Assembly (NCBI RefSeq): GCF_902459565.1
Contig: NZ_CABPSN010000008.1
Span: 124,001-188,000 of the forward strand
Direction: 5' to 3'
DNA from: Pandoraea aquatica
Lineage (GTDB): Bacteria; Pseudomonadota; Gammaproteobacteria; Burkholderiales; Burkholderiaceae
DNA: 64,000 nt
The notes beneath the pieces were generated by a model. The model did no database searches, had not been told where the DNA came from, and saw only the letters and a program-made list of their open reading frames with translations. Positions 25,190 to 33,919 of this stretch are shown here, in pieces. Both the position numbers and the translations under genes were made by a program. How positions within the stretch are numbered: position 1 is the stretch's first letter; the number at the start of each line of letters is the position of its first letter.

Positions 25190-28102
25190 GTGCCATCGCC
25201 TATCGATCTGTCCGCCCCCTTGCTTCACGGACTTCACTCGCTCGACCTGACGACGGTGCTGTCCTCCGCTCACGCCCATTCGACGCAACTCGATGCCTGC
25301 TTCGATGCGCTCGCTGCCGGTCTTGCATCATCGGGCGACGCGGTCGCTCAACCGATCGAGCAGTTCCTCGACGCCATACAGGTGCTCGACGATCCGGAGG
25401 ACAGACTCGGGCATCGCGTGTTGTTCGTCGACGCCGACAATGACCTCGATTTTCGAAGGACGCTGGCGCGATGCCACGTAGCCTCGTATGCCGAAGGGCG
25501 CCAGTATTTCGCGCGCGACAACGACGGCTTTCCCGTCGAGATCGGTGAGCGATGCTTGCAGGTGCTGCAGCGGCTGACGCCCGAGGCACGCGTGGCAATC
25601 CTGTCGCCGTCCGCCGATGCGCAGAATCGGGGCGTCGTTGCGCTCAACTACGACGGGACCGTGATTTTGCAGTTGCCATCGTCGCGATGGCGACTGCCAG
25701 TGATGCCGGACTGTTGCGGCGATGCCGTGGGCGCCTTCACCGAGCATGAAATGCAAGGACTCCGCGACCGGAGGCTTCAGGACGGACGCACCGTCGGCGA
25801 GATGCTCGACGCGATGCAGGCGGAGATGACGATGCAGCAGCATCGGAAGCTGGCGCGTTGGCAGGCGTTCAACGGCAGGGCGTACGCGCAGGCCGGACGC
25901 TTTGACTTGTCGGCCCAGGCGTTCGTGTCGGCGTGCGCAGCGGCTTTGCGCGGCGACGATTGGAGCGATGCTCTTGTCTACTGTCGGGATGCGTTTCACG
26001 GTCTCGTCGAGCGCCGCGATGCGTCACTGAGCACGCGGCTAGGGGCGCAATTGGTCGAGTCATATCTGGCGCACGGCTTCGTACTCGTCGCCGCCGACGT
26101 GCGATTGGCGCTTGCAGCGGTCATCCTCGATCAAGCGGGCTCAGCGGAAGTGGCCGCTCGCCATTGCAAACTGGCGGGCGAGTGCTTTACCGCTGTGGGC
26201 CTTGAGGATATTTCGGGCAGAGGCGAGTTTGAGATTGCGCGGCAGATTCAAAAAACGATTGAGGCGCATCGCGAAGCCTGGTTGTCGTCCGGGCTGGTAC
26301 TGAAGTCGTACGCGATTCGCTTCGACGCGATGCGCGACTACTGGACGGGGAGGTGCCTTCTCCCGGGCACTGTGGGGCCGTGGTGCCTGATGAGGCGTGT
26401 GTTGAGTGATGAGGGGCAGCAGGGCGTGTTGGAAATCGTCGCGATACGGACCGCCGAACGGTTTGTGTCGTCGGCCGGGGCGGTGTCGACGGGGGTGCAA
26501 GCACGCACGCGTGCGAAATGGTCCATGCGTGACTTCTATTCCGGCTTGCTCATGCTCGATATCCTGCGCGCGGCAAAAGCGAATCCCGCGCGGGCACCAT
26601 CACTCGCTACGTTGGAAAGCGCAGCGTTGCAGCGGTTCTTGAGTGACCACCTGCCTGATCTTCACTTCTGCATCGAACTTCTGGAATTCCGTTTGGAGAA
26701 CGGCGTCGATCCTGACAGGGCTTGCGAGGAATTTGTCTCCGAGGTGACTGCCGTGGGTGGCTGGTATGGCTGGAAACCCCTCCTAAAGGGGAACGCTCAG
26801 GTGGCCGATTTTCGCGTGGCGCTAGCGGAATGTCATCTCGCATCCATTCCGCAGGGGCGATCGTACCTCGCAACCGGCGGGCGAGATTTCCCCCAACCGC
26901 GCGCGCCTCGGAATCGATGGTCGTTTGAGCGTCTTGAACGCCGCGTGATCGGCGAGCCGAATTATCCGTTCATCACGGCGCAACGCAGCCTTCAATTGCT
27001 GCGAATGCTGACCCCGGAGGCGCGCGCAAAGATGCTCCTGCAGACGCCGGAAGCGGCGCGTTCGGCGCCGGAAGCGGTCGCGGTGTCGTTCGACGGTTTG
27101 ATCTCGCTGGTCATTCCAGGCACCCGATTCGAATTCCCGTTGATGCCAGCAGATCAGAGCGATGCTGTGGGGGGTGTGACGCGGGACGAAATATCGCGGT
27201 TGATGAGCACTTACGTGCGGCCTGGCAAGACAATCCGTGAGCATATCGAAATGGCGCATGCCAATGCGCCGCTGGACGCGCTCCGGGCATTGGCGCAGGG
27301 AAAACGGGTGTACGGGGAGCGTTACGCCGAGGCCGGGCGTGACGATCTGGCAGCCATCGAGTTCGCGCAGGGATGCGAGGCAGCCATGCGTACCGATGAC
27401 TGGGGAGCGGCCGCGCATAACGCCCGTGCCACGTTGGACTGTCTGGGGAAATGGCCTGATGCTGGTCAAGCCCGGACGCTCGGCATGCGTCTGATCGAGA
27501 TGTTCGAGGCGAAGGGATTCCGGTTACTGGCAGCGATGGTGCGGTGGAGGTTGGCGGATGAGGTGTTCGAACCGCTGCATCACACTGACGTGGCCGCTGT
27601 CATGCGCCGTAAGGCCATGGCGGTTTATCGGGCGCGCGGGGTGCCTCTCGATGCGGGTACGGGCGGGGCGGTGCTTGACCGTCTGATTCGCCGAGAGATA
27701 GCGGTGCATCGCGAAGCGCTTCAATCTGAGGGTTTGCCGCTGCATCGCTACTCGATCCGGTTCGACAACCTGCAGGATGTCTACGCCAGGATTGACTTCG
27801 ATGTGAGTGAAGCGCGGGGGTGGGGGATGATTGTGCGCGGCGAGTGTCAGTCGGGCCGCTCCGGGATTCTTGACATCGTGAGCGACGAGGCGCTCGCGCT
27901 GCTCGAAAAATCCGACCGGCATCCGACGGCCTATCGCGACCTGCGTCCGGGGGATTTGCTTCAGGGTGTCGTGGTGCTGGATATTCTGCAGACTGCCGCA
28001 ACGATGCGTAGCCCCGAATCGATCGACCAAAACAAAACCCCGGCATCGACGAAGGCCGTCGATGCCGGGGTTGTTGTCGATTCGCGCAAGACAGGGGATT
28101 AA
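25190..28102 (+). CDS. Unrecognised two-module protein, modules C and D
   Basis: I do not recognise this 970-residue protein. It is two copies of the module in tandem: C (about residues 1-470) and D (about 471-970). C keeps TLARCHVASYAEGRQYF, RLTPEARVAIL, SRWRLPVMPDC, FVSACAAALRGDDW and LMLDILRAAKAN but has lost the GGW-GWKP element. D has it (VGGWYGWKPLLKGN), then an insertion of about 25 residues after LASIPQGRSYLA, then SLQLLRMLTPEARAKML, SFDGLISLVIPGTRFEFP and VVVLDILQTA. The GTG at 25190 starts it 15 bases after gene B, with only a weak ribosome binding site. The last 20 codons run through a hairpin that looks like the terminator of the convergent helicase gene. Confidence 0.78.
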   Translation: MPSPIDLSAPLLHGLHSLDLTTVLSSAHAHSTQLDACFDALAAGLASSGDAVAQPIEQFLDAIQVLDDPEDRLGHRVLFVDADNDLDFRRTLARCHVASYAEGRQYFARDNDGFPVEIGERCLQVLQRLTPEARVAILSPSADAQNRGVVALNYDGTVILQLPSSRWRLPVMPDCCGDAVGAFTEHEMQGLRDRRLQDGRTVGEMLDAMQAEMTMQQHRKLARWQAFNGRAYAQAGRFDLSAQAFVSACAAALRGDDWSDALVYCRDAFHGLVERRDASLSTRLGAQLVESYLAHGFVLVAADVRLALAAVILDQAGSAEVAARHCKLAGECFTAVGLEDISGRGEFEIARQIQKTIEAHREAWLSSGLVLKSYAIRFDAMRDYWTGRCLLPGTVGPWCLMRRVLSDEGQQGVLEIVAIRTAERFVSSAGAVSTGVQARTRAKWSMRDFYSGLLMLDILRAAKANPARAPSLATLESAALQRFLSDHLPDLHFCIELLEFRLENGVDPDRACEEFVSEVTAVGGWYGWKPLLKGNAQVADFRVALAECHLASIPQGRSYLATGGRDFPQPRAPRNRWSFERLERRVIGEPNYPFITAQRSLQLLRMLTPEARAKMLLQTPEAARSAPEAVAVSFDGLISLVIPGTRFEFPLMPADQSDAVGGVTRDEISRLMSTYVRPGKTIREHIEMAHANAPLDALRALAQGKRVYGERYAEAGRDDLAAIEFAQGCEAAMRTDDWGAAAHNARATLDCLGKWPDAGQARTLGMRLIEMFEAKGFRLLAAMVRWRLADEVFEPLHHTDVAAVMRRKAMAVYRARGVPLDAGTGGAVLDRLIRREIAVHREALQSEGLPLHRYSIRFDNLQDVYARIDFDVSEARGWGMIVRGECQSGRSGILDIVSDEALALLEKSDRHPTAYRDLRPGDLLQGVVVLDILQTAATMRSPESIDQNKTPASTKAVDAGVVVDSRKTGD
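28023..28072 (-). terminator. Terminator of rhlE inside the end of the neighbouring gene
   Basis: A perfect 16-bp inverted repeat has arms at 28036-28051 and 28057-28072 and a five-base loop. On the minus strand it is followed by TTTTGTTTTGG, which makes it an intrinsic terminator for the helicase gene ending at 28127. On the plus strand it is part of the coding sequence of the two-module protein. Confidence 0.8.
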
Positions 28103-28126
28103 CCTGCCTCGCCGAGATCCGTTGGC

Positions 28127-30013
28127 TTAGTCGCCGCGACGCTTGTTGTAGCCGCCACCGTTACCACCGTAGCCGCCATTACCGCCGTTGCCACGATTGC
28201 CGCCGAAGCCGCGATCCTGACGTTGGCCGTCGAAGCTGCGGGTGCCACGGTCTTGGCGATAGCCGCCTTCCGACGAACGACCCCCTTCGAACGAGCGCGG
28301 AGCGCGTTCCTGACGGTTGCCGTCGAACGGACGCGGCGAGCGACGCTCGAAGCGATCCGTTGCGCTGCCGTTCGAGAAACCGTTGCCACCGGTGTTGCCA
28401 CCTTCGGCTTGCTGGTAACCACCTTGGTAGCCCGTGTTCTCGCGACGCTCGAGCGTGCCGGCCGGCTTGTTGCCGCCGAAACGCTGACCGCCTTGATAAC
28501 CGCCGCCGTTGCCACCACCGTAGCCGCCGCCATTACCCTGGCGCGGACCGTTGTTGCTCCAGCGGCCACCGCCGTTGCCCTGACCATGACGCGGACCGCC
28601 ACGGCCCGGACCGCCCGGGCGCTTGCCACCTGCGCCAGCCTTCGGCGGCGAGCGGCGCGGCTCGAAGCCGGCAACCACGTTCACCGGCAGCGGCTGACGC
28701 GTGTAGCGTTCAATGCGCTTCACAGCACCGATTTCGGCGTGTGCGGCGAGGCTCACGGCCACGCCACGACGACCGGCACGGCCCGTACGGCCGATACGGT
28801 GGACGTAGTCTTCCGCGAACTTCGGCAGATCGTAGTTGAACACGTGCGTGATGCCCGGCACGTCGATGCCGCGAGCGGCGACGTCCGTGGCCACCAGCAC
28901 GCGAACACGACGCTCGCGCAGGGCGCGCAGCGTACGGTTACGCACGCCTTGCGGCATGTCGCCGTGCAGTGCGGCGCTGTCGAAACCGGCTTGTTCGAGC
29001 TGGTCGGCCAGCAGGTCGGCGTCGCGCTTGGTCGACGTGAACACGATGGCCTGGTCGAGCGAGTCGTTGCCGAGCAGGTGCGTGAGCAGACGATCCTTGT
29101 GGGCGCGGTCGTCCACATAGTGCAGCGTTTGCTCGATGTTTTCGTTGGTGCGTTGATCGCTACCGCGCGTGATCTCGATGGTTTCCGGATCGCGCAGCAG
29201 ACGACGCGTGATTTCACCCATACGGCCGTCGATCGTTGCCGAGAACAGCAGCGTTTGACGCGCTTCCGGCGTAGCGTCGACGATGGTCTGGATGTCGTCG
29301 ATGAAGCCCATGTCGAGCATGCGGTCGGCTTCGTCGAGCACCAGCATCATCAGTTGCGACAGATCGATCTTGCCGCTGGAAATGTGATCCAGCAGACGGC
29401 CCGGCGTGGCCACGATGATCTCGGGCTGCTTGGCCAGCATTTCGAGCTGACGCGGGTAGGGCATGCCGCCCAGAATGCTCACCGTGCGCAGGCGGCGCAG
29501 CTGCTTGCCGTACGTATCGGCAGCGGTCGACACCTGTTGCGCCAGTTCACGCGTCGGCGTGAGCACGAGCAGCAGCGGTTGCGCGGCGACACGGCGCACG
29601 CGCTGGCCCTTGCGGGGCTTCTCGCCCGGGGCAGCCGGCTGGTTGCGCGGATGCGCGGCCGGGGCGGTGCGGGCGCTCAGCTCGCCGCTCGCTTGCATTT
29701 CTGCGAAGCGATGGATGGCCGGCAGCATGAAGGCTGCGGTCTTGCCCGAGCCCGTCGGGCTCGACACCAGCAGATCGCGACCGGCGAGCGCGGCGGGAAT
29801 CGCACGCTGCTGGACAGGCGTCGGGTGGTTGTAGCCGGCGGTGGACAGGGCCGAGAGAATGGCTTCGTTCAGGCCGAGTTCGGCGAACGTGGGCTTGCCG
29901 TCGTTGTTGTCGGCAGTTGCGACTTCAACAGTGGCGGCAGCGCCGTTTTCATTTTCTTCGGACGACGGGAAATACGTCTGCGCGATGGCAGACAGCTTGG
30001 AAGGCTGTTCCAT
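28127..30013 (-). CDS. rhlE: DEAD-box RNA helicase, RhlE type
   Basis: ATP-dependent RNA helicase for RNA remodelling, probably ribosome assembly or mRNA decay. The 628-residue protein has a 40-residue N-terminal extension, the Q motif (TFAELGLNEAILSALSTAGY, PTPVQQRAIPAAL), Walker A SSPTGSGKTAAF, the PTRELAQQV and TPGRLLDH motifs, VLDEADRML, LFSATIDG, and the helicase C domain ending HRIGRTGRAGRRGVA. From about residue 440 it has a long tail of glycine, arginine, asparagine and glutamine (RGG-like), expected to be disordered and to bind RNA. The ATG has an AAGAGGA ribosome binding site. The region upstream allows a long leader of about 260 bases. Confidence 0.93.
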   Translation of the reverse strand: MEQPSKLSAIAQTYFPSSEENENGAAATVEVATADNNDGKPTFAELGLNEAILSALSTAGYNHPTPVQQRAIPAALAGRDLLVSSPTGSGKTAAFMLPAIHRFAEMQASGELSARTAPAAHPRNQPAAPGEKPRKGQRVRRVAAQPLLLVLTPTRELAQQVSTAADTYGKQLRRLRTVSILGGMPYPRQLEMLAKQPEIIVATPGRLLDHISSGKIDLSQLMMLVLDEADRMLDMGFIDDIQTIVDATPEARQTLLFSATIDGRMGEITRRLLRDPETIEITRGSDQRTNENIEQTLHYVDDRAHKDRLLTHLLGNDSLDQAIVFTSTKRDADLLADQLEQAGFDSAALHGDMPQGVRNRTLRALRERRVRVLVATDVAARGIDVPGITHVFNYDLPKFAEDYVHRIGRTGRAGRRGVAVSLAAHAEIGAVKRIERYTRQPLPVNVVAGFEPRRSPPKAGAGGKRPGGPGRGGPRHGQGNGGGRWSNNGPRQGNGGGYGGGNGGGYQGGQRFGGNKPAGTLERRENTGYQGGYQQAEGGNTGGNGFSNGSATDRFERRSPRPFDGNRQERAPRSFEGGRSSEGGYRQDRGTRSFDGQRQDRGFGGNRGNGGNGGYGGNGGGYNKRRGD

Positions 30014-30479
30014 GAATCCTCTTGCGGATTAAGGGTTATGTCGGGGCGTTGGCGCCAATCGGCAAACCCAATTCGTCGCAAGCAGGAAGCAAATCGCGGA
30101 TGGGGCAGAAAGCGGATCGAAATCCGTATCGTAAGCCGGGGGACGGTGGCGGGTCGTTCCTAAGAACGCCAGTACCGGCAAGAACTACAGCGGCTTATCA
30201 CAGGATTGGGGCAAAACGCAGTTTTTCGTCGCCAGACGGGGTAACACTTGGTGCCCCGCGAAGCGAAGCGCGGATTATATACCCATTTCAGAAAAAATGC
30301 ACGTTCGGATTTGCACGGAGTGGTGAGGCGTCCGTGGACGGGGACTCAACGGCGGGGCAAATGCGCTGCAAAGCGGCCGGGGACGTCGCCCGGCGTGCTC
30401 GCGGGCATGCCCGGGCATTCCATGCGTAATCCCTTCATCCCGCTGGATCGCGCGCCGCGCGGCCGATTACAATAGCGCC
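30014..30479. promoter_or_regulatory. Divergent region rhlE/tsaB with rhlE promoter candidate
   Basis: About 470 bases between two divergent genes. On the minus strand a perfect TATAAT lies at 30279-30274, with only a weak -35 (GTGCAT) 17 bases upstream. If used, rhlE would have a leader of about 255 bases, as is usual for cold-induced helicase genes. No clear promoter is seen for tsaB. I see no small gene in this stretch. Confidence 0.4.
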
Positions 30480-31241
30480 ATGTCATCGATTACGCTTCTT
30501 GCCCTCGATACCTCGACCGAGTTCTGTTCGGTCGCCGTGTATCGCCATGATCCCGCCAGCGGCGCACCGGCCCTCATCGCCGAACGCCATCTCGACACTG
30601 GCCCGGTTTCCAGTACGCATATCCTTCCTGCCGCCCGCGACGTCTTGCGCGAGGCTGGCCTGACACTGGCCGATTGCGACGCCATCGCCTTTGGCGCGGG
30701 GCCGGGCTCCTTTACCGGGCTGCGTACGGCCTGCGGCGTGGCGCAAGGGCTGGCATTCGGTGCCGGGTTGCCGGTCGTGCCGGTCGGCACGCTGGTCGCC
30801 TGTGCCGAAGCGGCGCGTGCCATGCGTGTGGGCACGCAGCGCGTACTCGTTGCGCTCGACGCGCGTATGAACGAGGCCTACTGGGCCGATTACGTCTGGG
30901 ACGACGCGACGGGCGACTGGCGCGAAGTGCAGGCTCCGTCTTTGGATGCCGCCGAGCAGGTGCGCGCACCGGACGCCGAGTTTGTCGTTGCAGGCAATGC
31001 AGTGACGGCCTTCGGCGAGCGTTTGCAGGCGAGCATGCAGGCGCAGGCTGTGCTGGCCGACGCCATGCCGCGCGCCCGTCACGTCGCCGAACTGGCCGCG
31101 CGCGCGTTTGCTCGCGGCGAGGCCATTCCGGCCGATCAGGCCATGCCCGTCTATATCCGAAATAAAGTGGCACAGACGACCGCCGAGCGCGAAGCCATCA
31201 AGCAGGCAGGGGCGCAGGCGAGCGGCAAGGGGGCGACCTGA
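30480..31241 (+). CDS. tsaB: tRNA threonylcarbamoyladenosine protein TsaB
   Basis: Partner protein that binds TsaD in the complex making t6A at position 37 of ANN-decoding tRNAs. The 253-residue ASKHA-fold protein starts [19 protein letters not shown] (phosphate-1-like loop) and contains [20 protein letters not shown], the hallmark of the family, and [15 protein letters not shown]. It lacks the metal-binding histidines of TsaD, as expected for TsaB. Its stop overlaps the start of rimI (31241), a linkage seen in many proteobacteria. Confidence 0.95.
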   Translation: MSSITLLALDTSTEFCSVAVYRHDPASGAPALIAERHLDTGPVSSTHILPAARDVLREAGLTLADCDAIAFGAGPGSFTGLRTACGVAQGLAFGAGLPVVPVGTLVACAEAARAMRVGTQRVLVALDARMNEAYWADYVWDDATGDWREVQAPSLDAAEQVRAPDAEFVVAGNAVTAFGERLQASMQAQAVLADAMPRARHVAELAARAFARGEAIPADQAMPVYIRNKVAQTTAEREAIKQAGAQASGKGAT

Positions 31242-31720
31242 TGCGGCAGGCTGGACCGAATCACTACTCGCCGATGACACCGGCAGACCTCGACGAAGTC
31301 GTCGCGGTCGAAGTGCGCGCGTACCCGTTTCCGTGGACGCGCCAGAACTTCGCCGACTCGCTCGATGCCGGGCATCAGGGCGTTTGTCTGCGGGCTGTCG
31401 ACGGTACGTTGCTGGGGTATTTCTTGCTGATGCCGGTGGTCGACGAGTCGCATCTGCTCAATGTGTGTGTCGTGCCCGAAATGCAGGGCAACGGACTCGG
31501 CGTGCAGTTGTTGCAGGAGATCGTGCGTGTCTCGCGTGAGCAGGGCATGGGCGGGGTGCTGCTGGAAGTGCGTCCGTCCAATGTGCGCGCATTGCGCATT
31601 TACGAGCGTTTCGGTTTCGAGCAGATCGGCCGACGCAAGGGATACTATCCGGCGAGTGGGCGTCGTGAAGACGCCATTGTGATGCGCCTGTCGTGGGAGA
31701 CCGATCGTGCCGTGGCCTAA
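31241..31720 (+). CDS. rimI: Ribosomal protein S18 alanine N-acetyltransferase RimI
   Basis: GNAT acetyltransferase that acetylates the N-terminal alanine of ribosomal protein S18. The 159-residue protein shows [22 protein letters not shown], typical of RimI, the acetyl-CoA loop [17 protein letters not shown] and the C-terminal [20 protein letters not shown] followed by RRKGYYPA, with the catalytic region and conserved Tyr. It overlaps tsaB upstream by one base and the glycosylase gene downstream by 14 bases, so translation is probably coupled. Confidence 0.94.
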   Translation: MRQAGPNHYSPMTPADLDEVVAVEVRAYPFPWTRQNFADSLDAGHQGVCLRAVDGTLLGYFLLMPVVDESHLLNVCVVPEMQGNGLGVQLLQEIVRVSREQGMGGVLLEVRPSNVRALRIYERFGFEQIGRRKGYYPASGRREDAIVMRLSWETDRAVA

Positions 31721-32801
31721 AGCGATTCTGGAAGAGTTCGGGCTGTGGCCGGTATGGATGTCCAACGACGCCGTGGCCAGTGCGGCCAATGCAGCGCAGG
31801 CCGCCGCCGAACACGGCGACGTGGCGACGCTCGATGCACCGGGCGCTGCGCAAGGCGACGATTTGCCGCCGTGGGATGTGGCGCCGTCGGCCGTGCCGTC
31901 AAGCGCGCCGGTGGGTGTGCCTGTGATTGCGCCGCGTCCTGCTGCACGTTCGTCCGCGTTTGACGACGCGCCTGTACGTCCTGCATCTCCCGCATCTCCG
32001 ACACCCCCCGCGCCGCGCGACTTCGCGCCGGCCCCGGTTGCACGCGAGACTTCGCGTCGTGCCGCCGACATGCCGCCCGACGATATCCCGATGTGGCTCG
32101 ACAGTGAAGGCAACGGCGACGGCGATGCTGCCGCCGATGCCGCGCTGTGGTCGATCGTGCGCGATGCGGGCGAGGAAGCGCCGTCGCGTCCCGCATTGCC
32201 GGGCGTGGAGACGCTGGACTGGGAAGCGCTCACGGAGCGCGTCGCCGGTTGCCGTTTGTGCGGTTTGTGCGAAAAGCGCACGCAGACGGTCTTCGGTGTG
32301 GGCGACCGCGAGGCCGACTGGTTGCTGGTGGGCGAAGCGCCCGGGCAGCAGGAGGACTTGCAGGGCGAGCCGTTCGTCGGTCAGGCCGGCAAGCTGCTCG
32401 ACAACATGCTGCGGGCGTCGGCATTGCGGCGTGGCGAGAACGTGTACATCGCCAACGTACTCAAATGCCGTCCGCCGAACAACCGCGATCCCGAACCGGC
32501 AGAGGTGGCGAGTTGCGAGCCTTATCTGAAGCGTCAGGTCGCGTTGCTCAAGCCGCGCGTGATCGTGGTGATGGGGCGCTTTGCGGCGCAGAGCATTTTG
32601 CGTACGCAGGCGAGCATCGCCAGCTTGCGTGGACGCGTGCATGAGTACGAAGGGGTGCCGGTGATCGTGACGTACCATCCGGCCTATCTGTTGCGCAGTC
32701 TGCCCGACAAGGCCAAGGCCTGGACGGATTGGTGCCTGGCGCGGGCTACCTATGAGGCCGTGTGCGAAACGACTCCGGACCACAAGCCTACGGCGAACTG
32801 A
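31707..32801 (+). CDS. Uracil-DNA glycosylase, family 4 (Fe-S)
   Basis: DNA repair enzyme that removes uracil and carries an iron-sulfur cluster. The catalytic domain (about residues 170-360) has the Cys pair in [19 protein letters not shown], active-site [37 protein letters not shown] with a third Cys, [12 protein letters not shown] with the fourth, and TYHPAYLLR. The first 165 residues are Ala/Pro/Asp-rich, low in complexity and not conserved in the family core. The GTG at 31707 overlaps rimI; a later internal start cannot be excluded. It overlaps the next gene by 40 bases. Confidence 0.92.
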   Translation: MPWPKAILEEFGLWPVWMSNDAVASAANAAQAAAEHGDVATLDAPGAAQGDDLPPWDVAPSAVPSSAPVGVPVIAPRPAARSSAFDDAPVRPASPASPTPPAPRDFAPAPVARETSRRAADMPPDDIPMWLDSEGNGDGDAAADAALWSIVRDAGEEAPSRPALPGVETLDWEALTERVAGCRLCGLCEKRTQTVFGVGDREADWLLVGEAPGQQEDLQGEPFVGQAGKLLDNMLRASALRRGENVYIANVLKCRPPNNRDPEPAEVASCEPYLKRQVALLKPRVIVVMGRFAAQSILRTQASIASLRGRVHEYEGVPVIVTYHPAYLLRSLPDKAKAWTDWCLARATYEAVCETTPDHKPTAN

Positions 32802-33859
32802 TCGAAACGCTGCGCGAGGCGCCGGTGCGCGACCTCGCGTGGTTATTGCTGTCCGCCGATCTGCTCAGTGCCGCCCGATTCCCGGCGGCACTGGCGCACT
32901 TCAACGTTGAACCCGTCTTCCCCTCCCAAATTCTTCACGACTGGCTGCTCGCCTGCGACGCCGATCCTGTGCCGTTGCATGAGATGCTGGCGCGTGGCGA
33001 AAGCCACCGTCTGGGACGCTATGCAGAGCAGTTGCTGCATTTCGCGTTGCTGCATAGCCCGCACTTCGATCTGCACGCGGCCGGTTTGCAGGTTCGCGAC
33101 GCCCGGCGCGGCAATATGACGCTCGGTGAGTGCGACTTTCTCCTGACACGTCTTGCCGATCGCCAGTTGTTGCACTGGGAACTGGCGGTGAAGCTGTATC
33201 TGTTCGTACCGCCCGAGACGCCGCAGACATCCAACACGTTCGACGAGCGCGCCCTCCAATTCCGTTGGCTAGGCCCCAATCTCGCGGATAGTCTCGCGGA
33301 CAAAGTGGCGCGATTGCTCGGCCATCAACTGCGCCTGACGACGCTCGAAGCGGCGCGCAGCGCGCTGCCTGCCGAGGGGCCTTGGTCGCCGCAGGTGTAT
33401 CTCAAGGGATGGCTGTTTCATCCGCTCGGGCAAGAGGGGCGGCTGCCGCAAGCGGTGTCCGAGGGGCATGGCAGGGGCTGGTGGGCGACGCTCGACGCAT
33501 GGTGGTCGCACGCGCAGTCGGCATCGCCGCATCAGGCGTGGGCCATGCTTCCGCGCGCCCGCTGGCTTGCGCCCGCGCGCGTCGACGCTTCGGCGGTGCT
33601 CTCGCTGGATGCCATGCGCGCTCGCATTGAGACACACTGGTATGAGCGAGGGGTGGCGGAGCCGCTACTGATCGTCGCGTTGAGAGGAGGCGCTGGCGAG
33701 GGCGCTGATGGAGCCTGGTTCGAGTGCGAGCGGGGTTTCATCGTCCCCGATTTCTGGGCGCCGCGTGCGCGGCACCGCATCGAAGAGCTGAGTGAGCGGG
33801 CGGATGCCGCCGCGCGACGCGCGCTCGCGCAGAGTGCCGACGACGCGCCTTCGCTTTGA
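32762..33859 (+). CDS. DUF1853 family protein
   Basis: The 365-residue protein fits the DUF1853 family, whose function is not known. Recognisable parts are VRDLAWLLLSADLL near the N-terminus, RLGRYAEQLLHFALLH, GECDFLLTRLADRQLLHWELAVKLYLF (the acidic E, D, E pattern recalls nuclease-like folds, which is speculation), and YLKGWLFHPLG. The GTG at 32762 lies 40 bases inside the glycosylase gene; a downstream start is possible, but the N-terminal block begins soon after. It is the last gene of a four-gene overlapping run beginning with tsaB, and a terminator follows. Confidence 0.72.
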   Translation: MRNDSGPQAYGELIETLREAPVRDLAWLLLSADLLSAARFPAALAHFNVEPVFPSQILHDWLLACDADPVPLHEMLARGESHRLGRYAEQLLHFALLHSPHFDLHAAGLQVRDARRGNMTLGECDFLLTRLADRQLLHWELAVKLYLFVPPETPQTSNTFDERALQFRWLGPNLADSLADKVARLLGHQLRLTTLEAARSALPAEGPWSPQVYLKGWLFHPLGQEGRLPQAVSEGHGRGWWATLDAWWSHAQSASPHQAWAMLPRARWLAPARVDASAVLSLDAMRARIETHWYERGVAEPLLIVALRGGAGEGADGAWFECERGFIVPDFWAPRARHRIEELSERADAAARRALAQSADDAPSL

Positions 33860-33877
33860 CGACGGATAGAGAGGGCT

Positions 33878-33908
33878 GCGGCGCATCGGATGCGCCGCAT
33901 TTGCTTTT
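33878..33908. terminator. Terminator between DUF1853 gene and thiD
   Basis: GCGGCGCAT at 33878-33886 pairs with ATGCGCCGC at 33890-33898 around a three-base loop, followed by ATTTGCTTTT on the plus strand. It lies between two convergent genes. Confidence 0.72.
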
Positions 33909-33919
33909 GGCTGTCGCGC

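Noticed and set aside
22041-28126. Prophage or insertion sequence origin of the unrecognised cluster
   Set aside because: No integrase, transposase, terminal repeats or tRNA target is visible at the edges, and the base composition appears only slightly lower in GC than the neighbours.
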